Shown piece by piece: positions 1 through 9,479 of a stretch of 64,000 nt of DNA (position 1 is the first letter of the stretch; each line of letters opens with the position of its first letter). The position numbers and the translations under genes were made by a program. The notes below the pieces were generated by a model. That model did not search any database and was not told where the DNA came from. It saw only the letters and a program-made list of their open reading frames with translations. Location of the stretch: contig JAUTXW010001351.1 in the NCBI GenBank assembly GCA_030620095.1, positions 2,046,001-2,110,000 of the forward strand, read 5' to 3'. Source of the stretch: Kuschelorhynchus macadamiae. Taxonomy: Eukaryota > Arthropoda > Insecta > Coleoptera > Curculionidae.

Positions 1-2
1 AT

Positions 3-1506
3 GATGATTGCTTAAATAATCATTTAGAGCAGTCTAGCGTTTTTCGCGGAACGTCGAATCGAATCCAGAATGATTTAATTTCCGCTGTTGCAACCATGAT
101 TCTAAAAAGAATTGAGCAGGAGATTGGCGAGGCGCGGTTCATTGCTATTGTTCTGGACGAAACAACTAATATCACTAATTTTAGTCAATTATCTATAGTA
201 ATACGCTACGGTAAAACAGGCGGAAGTATTCAAGAGAGATTTTTAGGTTTTAAGAATGTGTCCGAAAATCGTACAGCAGATGCAACATATACCGTAGTTT
301 ATAACGTTACTAAAGAAATTAATGGAAAGAAAAAATTAGTTGCTCAAAGCTATGATGGAGCTGCAGTGATGGCAGGACAATTAGGGGGTCTGCAAGCTAA
401 AGTTCGAGAAACTTTCCCAAGTGCTGTGTTTGTCCATTGTTTTGCTCATAAATTAAATTTAGTTTTATCCCAGTCCATCAATCACATTAAATTGTGTAAA
501 GTATTTTTCGTAACTTTAAGTGACATGGCTGCTTTTTTTTCCAGGTCAACAAAACGTTCACAATCTTTGGACTCCATTGTCCACAAACGATTGCCCAAAG
601 TAGCTTCTACTAGGTGGAACTATAATGGAGGACTTGTGTTAACAGTATCTAAAAATCGTGAATCACTGATTGAACTATTTGAGAATATAATAGAAAATAA
701 TGAAACGTGAGACTCAGAAGCAATAAATAGTTCGTGTTGAACATATTTTCAGAAATATTTCCATTCTCGGACAATGTTTTTAATATATTACAAACTAAAA
801 CAAATGATGTTGCTTTTTGCCTAAAAAAAGTGGATGATTTTAAGTCCATGTTAAGCCAAAAAAGAGATGACTTTGACCTATTTTGGGAGAAAACGATGAC
901 GTTAAATGTAGAGCCACAAGCCAAGCGTCTTCGAACAGACAAGATGTTCAAACATCATACAGACGCCTCTTTTATGAACTAATCGATCAAATTCAGCAAC
1001 AAATAAACTATAGATTTAACGGTTTAAATGATTTTAAATTCCTCGAGCTCTGCAATTTTGATGCATTTAAAGGAAAAACTTTTCCAGAAGATGCGTTTAA
1101 ATCTCTTCTTCATTATGGCCAGTTCTTTGACCCAGTGTTACTGCGATCTGAACTAAAAGTGATTTACGAAACTGATGACATTAGCGCAAAAAATAACGCT
1201 AAGGCACTAATGCAATTTTTAAAAGACAAGGAGCTGGAAGATGCCTACACCGAAGTGTCGAAATTGTGTGAATTAGTATCGACAATATCTGCCACAAGTT
1301 CATCAGAAGAACGCAATTTTTCAACACTTAAAGGTATAAAAAATTTCGTGAGAAATTCAACGGGACGGGAGAGACTTTCGCATGCATCGCTGTTGTCTAT
1401 TGAAAATAAACTTTTCCAAAATATGTCGGAGCATCGACGTTTTTATGATGACGTCATTGACGAATTTGCAAAAAATGATCGAAGAATCGAATTACATGAC
1501 AAATAG
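3..1506 (+). pseudogene. hAT-superfamily transposase (DUF4371/ZMYM1-like), frameshifted, 5' end outside the window
   Basis: The frame is open from base 3, so the N-terminus lies left of the window. The first segment (3-710) carries hAT RNase H-like core features: VLDETTN around 157, YDGAAVMAG around 351, HCFAHKLNLVL around 437 and the TRWNYN motif around 609. It stops at 708-710. A second frame (about 734-955) and a third (about 950-1506) continue the same protein. The third ends with the hAT C-terminal dimerisation region, including a SEERNFSTLKGIKNF stretch around 1306. At least two frameshifts and a probable small deletion near 710-735 make it non-functional as it stands. In known hAT elements this protein cuts and pastes DNA in the nucleus. 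The family assignment rests on motif order and is firm; the exact hAT clade is inference. Short methionine-initiated frames on the other strand here are shadows. Confidence 0.88.
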
Positions 1507-1599
1507 TTTCTAAAAATTGCTCCCCTTTCTTAAAATTTCATCGCTCGCCCCTGCTGTAGACCACACTCGTGCCAGGATAATATCAATATAAAAAGCATA

Positions 1600-1764
1600 T
1601 ATTGTTTAGTTCCTAAAGTATGTAATAAACTTCCAGCTTCCACATACGATGAATTCATTAAGTTTAAGATAGAATATAAAAAAATATTTATTACTGGTAT
1701 AATGAATTTAAGAAATATGAGTTTTTTAGGTAGGATTACCTCACTTTCCCAAACAAAAAATTAA
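1600..1764 (+). pseudogene. Short open frame, possible non-LTR retrotransposon tail
   Basis: An uninterrupted frame of about 54 codons ends at TAA 1762-1764. It contains VCNKLPASTYDEF followed by a lysine-rich stretch. Many LINE reverse transcriptases end with a similar pattern (a 'NxLP' motif, then a basic helix), which is the only reason for this guess. No methionine start or neighbouring RT domain is visible. It could equally be chance. Confidence 0.2.
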
Positions 1765-2009
1765 ATTACAGAGTTACATAAAGGTTAAAATTATTAAAAA
1801 AAGCTCTTTCAAAATAGTACATACAAATACTGATAATTATTTAAAAGTCCCCTAAAACATAAAAGAGTAATACAGCATTAAAGTATGTAACGGTACAAAA
1901 TGTAACATATTTTTTTCAAACAACGATTAGATTTTTAATTAGTCTCGATTGAGAATCATAATAATTATTAACTAGCTCGATTAATTTTAGTTTTTTTAAT
2001 AAATGAAGA

Positions 2010-2222
2010 ATATGAAATGTTTTGCACACACTTGGGCTAAATTTAGTTTAGTAGTGCGTAAATCCTCTCCTTATTGCAGTAATCCACTTCAGCCACATCG
2101 ACGAAAGTTCATTCAATCGTTTTCATATCTAAAACTGAAAATTTTTGAAACTTACATATAAAAGTATCATTGTGTTTTGTCCCTCTACATCCACAATTTG
2201 CAATATAACAAAAAGAAGGCAT
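2010..2222 (-). pseudogene. THAP-type zinc finger remnant
   Basis: Read on the minus strand from ATG at 2222-2220, the peptide begins MPSFCYIANCGCRG, which is the classic start of a THAP domain (Met-Pro, then C-x4-C). After a frameshift the same strand gives WLKWITAIRR, matching the conserved Trp-containing helix, and then VCAKHF near 2013-2030, matching the closing C-x2-H of the C2CH zinc site. THAP domains bind DNA and occur in P-element transposases and in cellular proteins derived from them. No P-type catalytic region is seen beside it, so whether this is a P-element scrap or a broken host gene is open. The frame breaks and a stop within the domain make it non-functional. Confidence 0.55.
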
Positions 2223-2491
2223 TTTAAGGTAAAAAATAGAAATAAATAACAAAACTCACAGATACTCCCATGCAAAAATTCGATTTGTTTGTCCTACGCC
2301 CGTCAAAAACAGCTGATCGGTGACGTTCAACTGACAGATCGTTGAAGTGCCCAATTAGGACTGATTTCCTAGATGCAGCGGAGGACTAGAGGGGGGTAGG
2401 GGCGGCAAGTGTAATATTGTGCTATATGAAAATATAATGACTTTTTTTGTGCTGTCTTACTTTTATGACCGTCTCGGGCACCAAACACTTT

Positions 2492-2504
2492 TAGTCCGCC
2501 ACTG
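2492..2504. repeat. Possible right terminal inverted repeat of a hAT element
   Basis: The sequence TAGTCCGCCACTG ends in CGCCACTG, the reverse complement of the CAGTGGCG start common to hAT ends. It lies about 1 kb downstream of the hAT transposase stop and could be its right end. The partner end lies outside the window, so this is inference. Confidence 0.35.
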
Positions 2505-2817
2505 CCTAGAGGTCCGCATTCGAAAAAAAAACGAATATATGTTTTTCAAAATTTTTACAGAAGTTATTTCAATAATAGAAAACTAGGTTCTGCTTATAAG
2601 CATTTTGGCGTTTGCCGACATTAAGAACTGACTATGTTAAGAGTGGCAAAAATAAGGCTAGTTTGTTGTTTAAAATTGTGTCTCCTCTCCAACTCAGCTT
2701 TTTAATTTTTTTTATTGTGGTATTAACTTGAAAGGTACTTAAAAGAACAAAATAGTCACTAAGGTAACGAGTCAGTGAAGTGTTTCTTTCACTACACAGT
2801 TTTTTGCATAAAAAGAT

Positions 2818-2970
2818 ATGTATGAAATTTGTGAACTCGCAGCATATAGGTCAATGATTCATAAGGCCTTCTCTGTTCCATTAGAAATATCGTATGTTGA
2901 GAAGGAACTTGATATCATTGGATTTATTGCTGGCAGTAATGGTAGAAATAATCGGAAACTAATAAATTGA
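2818..2970 (+). pseudogene. Penelope-like element RT fragment (post-RT linker)
   Basis: A 50-codon open frame from ATG 2818 to TGA 2968-2970 contains MIHKAFSVPLEISYVEKEL, then IIGFIAGSNGRNNRKLIN. This matches the usual linker in Penelope-like (PLE) reverse transcriptases: a basic helix, a 'P(L/M)xxxxxxxEL' segment, then 'I..IA..NG' before the GIY-YIG endonuclease. Neither the RT catalytic core nor the endonuclease is found next to it, so it is an isolated scrap. A second PLE fragment lies near 32.3 kb on the other strand. The assignment is by motif memory only. Confidence 0.45.
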
Positions 2971-4700
2971 TCTCTAAAAAACAGTCAAGTCTCGCATACT
3001 TTGTGCAAATAACTAACAAATTGCAAATGTTTTAAAGAAATGTTAAAATAAAAATATTGCTTTTAATTCATCCCATAAACTTTTAAGTATGATTTTCAAT
3101 GTAAAAGTAAGTAAGAAAGATAACTAACAAAAAACTAAAAAATTATATTTTTGTGTTAGCTTCAATAATTAATAACTAATACATTATGACAATTAAAAAT
3201 ATCGCAGTGTCATATAGTATAGTTGTGATAAGGTTTCCACACTACGAAATAATGTTTGGTTGTTTTTCTTTAACAATTATTCGACTTGAAATATAAACGA
3301 AAACCCAAAAAAAAATGATTAATTATGTAAAATCAGTGAAAAAATTTTTTTCGGCTATATGTTGTTGCTTCAAGTGTCTATATAATACTACATTTTTTAT
3401 AAATTAATAATTAATAGTGTAAAAAAAATTACGGCGGGTTTTAGGGCATCGTAACAGTTTAGCGCTCGCCGCTATTTTCAACATTAAATTATAATTATTA
3501 ATATGTAATAGAGATAGAATTCTGCGAGTCAGGACTTTTTATGGGAAATTTCTTACTCTTAAAGAATTTTTATTTTTAAAACTTTAATAGTTTCGGAGTT
3601 ATTTGCAAAAAACTAGACTCCATTTTTTTAAATCTTAATTTGTTAATATTTTTTGCAATTGTTTATGTGCGTGTTTGAAATATTTGCATATTTTTCTAGA
3701 CATCGTTCCAATGAGCCCTCAGTAATCTTTTTACTAGCAGTAATAAGAATTAACAACATTTTGAGTTTCTAAACTAGACTATGTAGGATATATTAGTGGG
3801 GCTTTCGCTCACGACGCATGTGGCTCTGTGGACACTTTTTTTATTTTTACATGTGCGGTTCGATTTTTCTCTAACGCGTGTTTTTCTCCATGCTTTTTAT
3901 TATATTCGAAATTGTTTTGTTCTTTTTGTTGTTGTTATTATTAAATTTGCTCAAGGAAACATTTGTCTGACTCTAGACTGACGTTTATCGTTATTTTTAC
4001 ATATATCTTGGTAACTTTTTTTATAAGTCATATTGCACTGAATTCAGTTATTTAGAAATATTATTATTTTAATAAAATTATTGTATTTTATTTCACCAAG
4101 TAACATGAAGGTCTAGTTAATTACCTGAAACGTATGTTTATCCTTACGAGGTCCCGATGGGTGGGTTAGTTTGCTTGTCAAGCATAAACATCATCATATA
4201 ATATGTATTTTTCAAATTGTATTAAATCTTTTGCTACCAAATACTGTCTGAAAGACAGCCTGCTGTTATTTTGGATTATCTATCACTTGCACATGGAAAT
4301 GATGTAGTTGTTTCATGACGCAACTGACGTAAAAAATGGAAGGATTCCAAAAATTAAATAAAAATATACATAACAATACGTTTATATCATAGCTCATTTG
4401 TTTTCAATTCCACAGTTTTTTTAATAGCATTAATTTTCCAATTATGCAGAGAAAGTTACATATAATTGCTATTTTAGTTTTTAATAAGTAATATTATAGT
4501 TGAAAAAGAGCCCTGTTCTGTCATCGTTTTATGACCCTGTAAATCCGAGTATCTCTCTCGGTTGTTGGTAAAGATAGAAAGATGCAGATTCCACATAACT
4601 TTACTATTTTTTTTTGTGTAAAGCAAGATACCTTTATCAAAAATTCCACAGCCACCTTAGTTTTGAATATACAGGGTGAAATTGAGGAGTTTGTATTTTT
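2971..4700. other. AT-rich DNA without recognised gene
   Basis: No transposase, RT or gene motif was recognised on either strand. The frame at 3796-3981 is hydrophobic and low in complexity and looks like chance. A few GC-richer spots (3432-3475) have no visible structure. Confidence 0.5.
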
Positions 4701-4739
4701 GGCGCATGCTGCAGATCGGGGACCATAAACATAAACCCT

Positions 4740-5170
4740 ATGACAATACAATGTTATGGTGCCCAATCGTGAATCTCTTATACAAGGTGCGTAAAAAATG
4801 TTAAAAAGTACAAAATAAAATAAACGTAAACAAGAGTTCCCGTTTTCGGAAATGAGTGAGTTTTGGTATACGTACATAAACCCGATGACAATACAATATT
4901 ATGATGTCCAATCGTGAATGCCTTATATACGGTGCGTAAACAATAATCCTAAAAAATACAAAACAGTTCCCGTTATCGAAATTGACTGAAAGTTGGTATA
5001 CATACATTCGATGACAATAGAGTATTATGGTATCCAATCATGAATGTCTTATAGAGGGTGCTATAACACAGTTCCCATTATTGGAATTCAATGAGATTTA
5101 ATATACAAACAGAAACCCGATGAAAACACTATATTATGGTGTCCAATTGTGAATGTTATATTCGGGGTTG
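4740..5170. repeat. Degenerate tandem repeat, about four units of 109-145 bp
   Basis: A motif of the form cccgatgacaatacaatatt followed by atgGTGtCCAATcGTGAATg recurs with starts near 4740, 4885, 5011 and 5120, giving spacings of 145, 126 and 109 bp. The units also share a 'cagttcccgttatcgaa' block and 'TTGGTATACxTACAT'. The decay and shrinking spacing suggest an old array. Confidence 0.75.
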
Positions 5171-5172
5171 TC

Positions 5173-5391
5173 TAATTATAAACTATTGAACTGGAAAGTA
5201 AAAAATAAATTAAACTTACATAAATACAGAACGTTTAAAAATTTGAATATTGTCTTAATAGCTTGAGGATGAGACGTCATCACTCTTGAAATAAAGCCTC
5301 AAGACCTTAAGAAAATATTCAGATTTTCAAAAGTTCTGTTCTGTTACGTAAGATTAGTTTTTTTTCCTTTTAACTCAATAGTTTATAATTA
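5173..5391. mobile_element. Small MITE-like element with perfect 17 bp inverted ends
   Basis: TAATTATAAACTATTGA at 5173-5189 is exactly matched by its reverse complement at 5375-5391. The following bases (ctggaaagtaaaaaa against gttaaaaggaaaaaaaa) stay similar. The interior (219 bp in total) has no coding potential. It contains a short CTTGAGG...CCTCAAG hairpin near 5262-5303. Size and ends fit a non-autonomous DNA transposon of unknown superfamily. Confidence 0.6.
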
Positions 5392-5428
5392 AGAGTTTTT
5401 TTTTAAATTTTTTTTTACATTTACTTTG

Positions 5429-5477
5429 CGTAAAGCAGGATGTTTAGAGCAGGATATCGTGAACATCCTGCTTTAAG
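5429..5477. other. Strong hairpin
   Basis: AAAGCAGGATGTT at 5432-5444 pairs perfectly with AACATCCTGCTTT at 5462-5474 around a 17 nt loop. The flanks extend the stem to about 16 of 17 pairs (GCGTAAAGC / GCTTTAAGC). It lies outside the MITE. Function unknown; it may be a transposon end remnant. Confidence 0.7.
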
Positions 5478-5590
5478 CAAAAAATATTACAGGGATGTAG
5501 AAACTGCATTTTTCTATCTTTACTGATTGTTAACCGCTACTCTATGGAGTTACATGGAAATCTGGACAGGCGCATTCTAAAAATGTCATA

Positions 5591-5821
5591 GACGGACCAT
5601 GTAACTAATAAAATGCTCCTTGAAAGAATGAATAGAGAATGAAGATTGGAGTATTTTGGCCATGTTACGCAAAACGAACATCAAATTACAGGTTCTTCAC
5701 CTCACACTACAAGCAAAAGTATTTGGAAAACGAGGACCAGACACAAGGAGGCTCACTTTTTTGACTATTTCACCCCACAGCAGTTCCAATAGCCATGATG
5801 ATCGCTTACATCCGAAACGGA
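5591..5821 (+). pseudogene. LINE ORF2 C-terminal tail (RTE-like), frameshifted
   Basis: Two frames together give the recognisable end of an insect endonuclease/reverse transcriptase: DHVTNKMLLERMN, RLEYFGHVTQNE, then in another frame QAKVFGKRGPDTRR, and finally MMIAYIRNG near 5792-5820. These correspond to the post-RT basic segment of RTE-like elements, where 'LEYLGHVMRN', 'GKVxGKRGPGRRR' and 'MIANLRNG' are usual. The RT and endonuclease domains are absent upstream, so it is a 5'-truncated, decayed copy, as is common for LINEs. Only a partial coding role can be inferred. Confidence 0.65.
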
Positions 5822-6189
5822 AGATGAGAAAGAAGATATTCAAAAGCCTAATAAAGAAAAAATAAACATATACAGAGATTAAATAAAAAAGGTAAAACTC
5901 AAAAACGGAGTTAGCTGTTTCAAACAAAAAGTCTTTGCCTGCCCTTAAGGTTTCAAAATTCTTGATCCATATATAAGATTTTAATTACTCATAGATAATA
6001 ACTTAATAAATCATACATTAACATATTAGAATACACCCAACATCCATTACATAACCTAAAAACCTAACGTTTTGATTACTGTACTGCCCCGTTATAGTTT
6101 ACACGATGTCTACATAATTTACACGTTGCCTACATAGATTACGTATATTTTCCAAAGTCGACTCGTAAAACTAATGTTTGGCCATACAA

Positions 6190-6740
6190 CCTTTTTACTT
6201 CCCCCGTAAAAGAGAAGTATTGTAATCATGAAAAAAATCACTATCCGAGATTTTTTCAGATCTTCACGTTTCTGGATTCCTAGATGACAAAAAACTTGTT
6301 TTCTCAATTCCGTCGGTCTGTCTGTCTCTTCGCGGCGTAGCTAAAAAACTACTTACCCGATTGAATTCAAATTTTGTTCAAGGACTAAGGGTCATATGTG
6401 AATGACCTGGTAACATTTTGGTAAAAATCCAATATGGCGAAACAAAATGGCGGCCTAGTGAAATGTTAATAAAATTACTGTTAAAAAACTACTCATCCAA
6501 TTTATCTCAAATTTTGCAAAAACATCAAGTATTATGTTGGAATCAACTGATAACAGAACAAAATGACGGCCTAATAAAATATTTAAAAATTCAGCCTGAA
6601 AAAACTGCTTAATGCTTTGATTTTAAATTGTGTGCCATAACTAATTATGATATAGGGATCAACTAGTCAAATATTTGTAATCGTGAAAAGAATCATCCTC
6701 TCAGGTTTTATACATTTTACGTTTTAGCTCTAGATGCCAA
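6190..6740 (+). repeat. Foldback repeat family, left half of a copy split by the Crypton-like element
   Basis: It begins with the family palindrome (acttcccccgtaaaagagaagt, 6197-6218). It continues through atcttcacgtttctggattc, a short TCTG-rich run, 'ttcgcggcgtagctaaaaaac', and the units with AATATGGCGAAACAAAATGG. It breaks off at 'tagatgccaaaa' around 6740 and resumes at about 8401. No coding frame is conserved. Confidence 0.8.
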
Positions 6741-8400
6741 AATAGTTATTTATACTATAAGGGATGTAAGTAACATTTACCAGTCGAGGACGAGTTTGCG
6801 CCCGAGCGATAGCAGGGGCTGGCAAAAAAGTTCGAGACTGGTTAATATACTTACATCCCATATAATATATAACATTTTATCCCCTCTCTGTATTGTATGT
6901 CTACAAGAAAACGCTGGATATATTTTTGGATTTTCATTATCATTACATTCAATAGCATTCTCATTAAATTATGAAGGCAGCCGTGATCCGTTGCCAGAGC
7001 AACATAAGCAGTTTTTATTTTATCAACAACGTCAAGTTGATAATTCATAGCGAAAAGTTTGAAGAAGTCAAATTGTTTGATTCTGTGTGGACAAAATGGA
7101 TGTTTCAGACATAGAAGAATCAGCGAATATTGCTTGTTTATCTCTACTACCGGAAAAGTCGAAAAAAAGGTATGAAGCAGCATATCAATCCTTTAAGAAT
7201 TAGTGCCAAAGCAAGACGGCTACTGCAGTCTTAGAAATCTTGTTTTTGGCGTATTTCCACGAAAAAAGTGCTTTATGGAAGTCCCCATCAAGCTTATGGT
7301 GTAAGTATTCGATGTTGAAGTCCACCTTTTTATAAAGAAAAATATAGATATTTCTAAGTATCCAAAACTTCGAGCATTTTTGAAAAGAAAAAATAATTGT
7401 TATAGACCGAAAAATTCGAATGTGTTTAACAGGGAAGGTGATAATAAGTTCATGCTTGAAGCCCCCGATGATATATTCTTATTGATGAAGGTCGTAATGG
7501 TAATGGGAGTTGTTGGAGCATGCCGTTCTAATGAACTGTGTGAAATGAAAATGGATAATGTTAAAATAAGTCAAGAAGTCATAATTGTGACCATTCCTGA
7601 CTCCAAATATGGAATCTCACTTACATTTACAGTGACAAAAATTGACGACACTCAGGTTTATCATTTCAAAATAATTCAAAAGTACATTGATACAAGATCC
7701 CACATCACGACTATTAATTCGCGTTTCTTTATGCGATATCAAAATGAAAAGTGCTTGAACCAGCCTGTCGGAAAAAAAAGGTTTTCGTCCATTCCAAGTA
7801 CAAATGCGAAATTTATAAAGTTAGAGAACTTCAAAATGTATACTGGACACTCTTTTAGAAGAACGTCGGCAACTTTATTAGCAAATACTAGAGTTGATGT
7901 ATTAGCTATGAAGCGACATGGTGGATGGAAATCCGCTACTATTGCGGAAAGTTACGTAGCTGAAAGCCTCGATAATAAAAAGGAAGTAGCGAATAAAATT
8001 TCATACAATAAGACCCAGCCAGAAGTCTCTTGCAGTGCTTCAACAGTGACAGAAACATTGGTTAGAAATGAAGGATCTGTGGAGTCAGAAAACGTAATAC
8101 ACATCGAGAAGAAACGAGAAAACGTGTTTCCAAATTTTGTTAATAATGTGAATAATTGTAATAATTGTACCATTAATATTCATTTCAATTAATATCACCG
8201 GATTTTTGTCCGGATTTTTGTAATATGTTGATGAAATCAAAAATTAAAGCTACTTATAATAATTTTAGATTATTATTTCTCTAGGGATGTAAGTTGATTT
8301 ACATCCTGTCGTTAAGGGCAACCAATACCTTGTTGAGTAACTTTCACTTACGTTTGTGAAAGCAGTGTCAAAATAGGTTGCTTATAATACAGGGAGGGTG
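6738..8400 (+). mobile_element. Crypton-like tyrosine recombinase element, nested in the foldback repeat
   Basis: The recombinase gene lies between two copies of a ~30 bp imperfect direct repeat: caaaatag-ttatttatac (from 6738) and caaaataggttgcttataat (from 8369). Outside these, the foldback repeat sequence is continuous (left 'tagatgccaaaa', right 'atatgttttatcaa'), so the interior is an insertion. Near both ends there are gggatgtaag/cttacatccc blocks (6761, 6850, 8284), the last forming a small hairpin. Crypton elements move by tyrosine recombinase and lack the long inverted ends of DDE transposons, which fits. Exact boundaries are uncertain by a few bases. Confidence 0.7.
7096..8192 (+). 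pseudogene. Crypton-like tyrosine recombinase (phage-integrase fold), mildly broken
   Basis: Proposed start ATG 7096. The first 35 residues (MDVSDIEESANIACLSLLPE, then a basic helix) resemble the N-terminal SAM-like region of insect Crypton proteins. They run into TAG 7201-7203, where a Trp is expected. The reading then continues as an AYFHEKSALW/KYSMLKSTFL segment and is broken by a frameshift near 7335-7345. The catalytic part is open to TAA 8190-8192. The residues expected of a tyrosine recombinase are present: Arg in ACRSNEL (7518-7538), HxxR in GHSFRR (7846-7863), HGGW (7918) and Tyr in AESYV. The C-terminus carries the NNCNNCTINIHFN tail. The enzyme would cut and rejoin DNA through a 3'-phosphotyrosine. 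The catalytic half looks young; only the N-terminal half is damaged. The exact Crypton clade was not determined. Confidence 0.8.
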
Positions 8401-9470
8401 AAAATATGTTTTATCAAATCGATCGGTCCGTCGTCGGACTGTCTATCTGTCTGTCTGTGAGTTCGCGGCATAGCTTAAAGACTGCTTACCCGATTGACTT
8501 CAAATTTTGGTCAAAAATTTTGTCATATGGGGGTTGACCTGGTAACATTTTGGTAAAAGTCCAATATGGCAAAACAAAATGGCGGCCTAGTGAAATGTTA
8601 AAAAATCATTATTAAAAAACTACTCATCCAATTTATCTCAAATTTTGCAAAAATGTCAAGTATTATGTTGGAATCAACTGATAACCTTTTGGTCCGAATC
8701 CAAGATGGCGGAACAAAAGGGCGGCATAACAAAATATTTAAAAATTCAATCCGAATGATTTCATTTTAAATTGTTTGCCATAACTATTGGTGGTATAGGG
8801 ATCAACTAATAAAATAGTGGTACTAATTCAAGATGGCCGAACAAAATGGCGGCCAATTAAAATGTTTGTAATCCTGAAAAAATCACCCTCTTAGGTTTTA
8901 GACATCTTTACTTTTCAGCGTCTATAGATGCCAAACAATATTCTAATTCCGTTGGTCCGTCTGTCGGTCTGTCTATCTGTTTGTCAGTTCGCGGCATAGC
9001 TTAAAGACTACTTAACCGATTGACTTTTAATTCTGTTCAAAAATTAAGGGCTATATAGGGATGACCTGGTAATATTTTGGTAAAAATCCAATATGGCGAA
9101 ACAAAATGGCGGCCTAGTGAAATGTTAAAAAAATTATTATTAGAAAACTACCCATCCAATTTATCTCAAAAGACTCCAAGATGGCGGAACAAAATGGCAG
9201 CTTAATAAAGTATTTAAAAATTCGGCCTGAAAGAGTGCTTAATGGTTTGATTTCAAATTGTGATTCATAACTAATTGTAGTACTGGGATCAACTAGTAAA
9301 ATTGTGGTACTAATTCAAGATGGCTGAACACAGTGGCGGCCATGTAAAATGTTTGTAATCGCGAAAAAGTCACCCTCTCAGGTTTTACATATCTTGACGT
9401 TTTAGTGTCGCTAGTTGTCTGTCAGTTCGCGACGTAGTTTAAATATTACCTGATTGACTTAAAGACCATC
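8401..9470 (+). repeat. Foldback repeat family, right half of the split copy, with a second arm segment
   Basis: It resumes with atatgttttatcaaatcgat and the TCTG-rich run, then 'ttcgcggcatagcttaaaga', followed by repeated units with AAAATGGCGGCC at 8576, 8843 and 9103. A second TCTG run at about 8950-8985 shows the unit block is itself duplicated. The end at about 9470 is truncated. No coding frame is conserved. Confidence 0.8.
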
Positions 9471-9479
9471 CCTCTTCGA

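Noticed and set aside
649..951. Minus-strand open frame across the hAT gene
   Set aside because: Shadow of the plus-strand transposase.
4521..5037. Open frames with repeated 'YCHRVYVY' text
   Set aside because: The repeated peptide simply reflects the tandem DNA repeat read through.
7952..8173. Minus-strand frame inside the recombinase
   Set aside because: Shadow of the conserved plus-strand catalytic domain.
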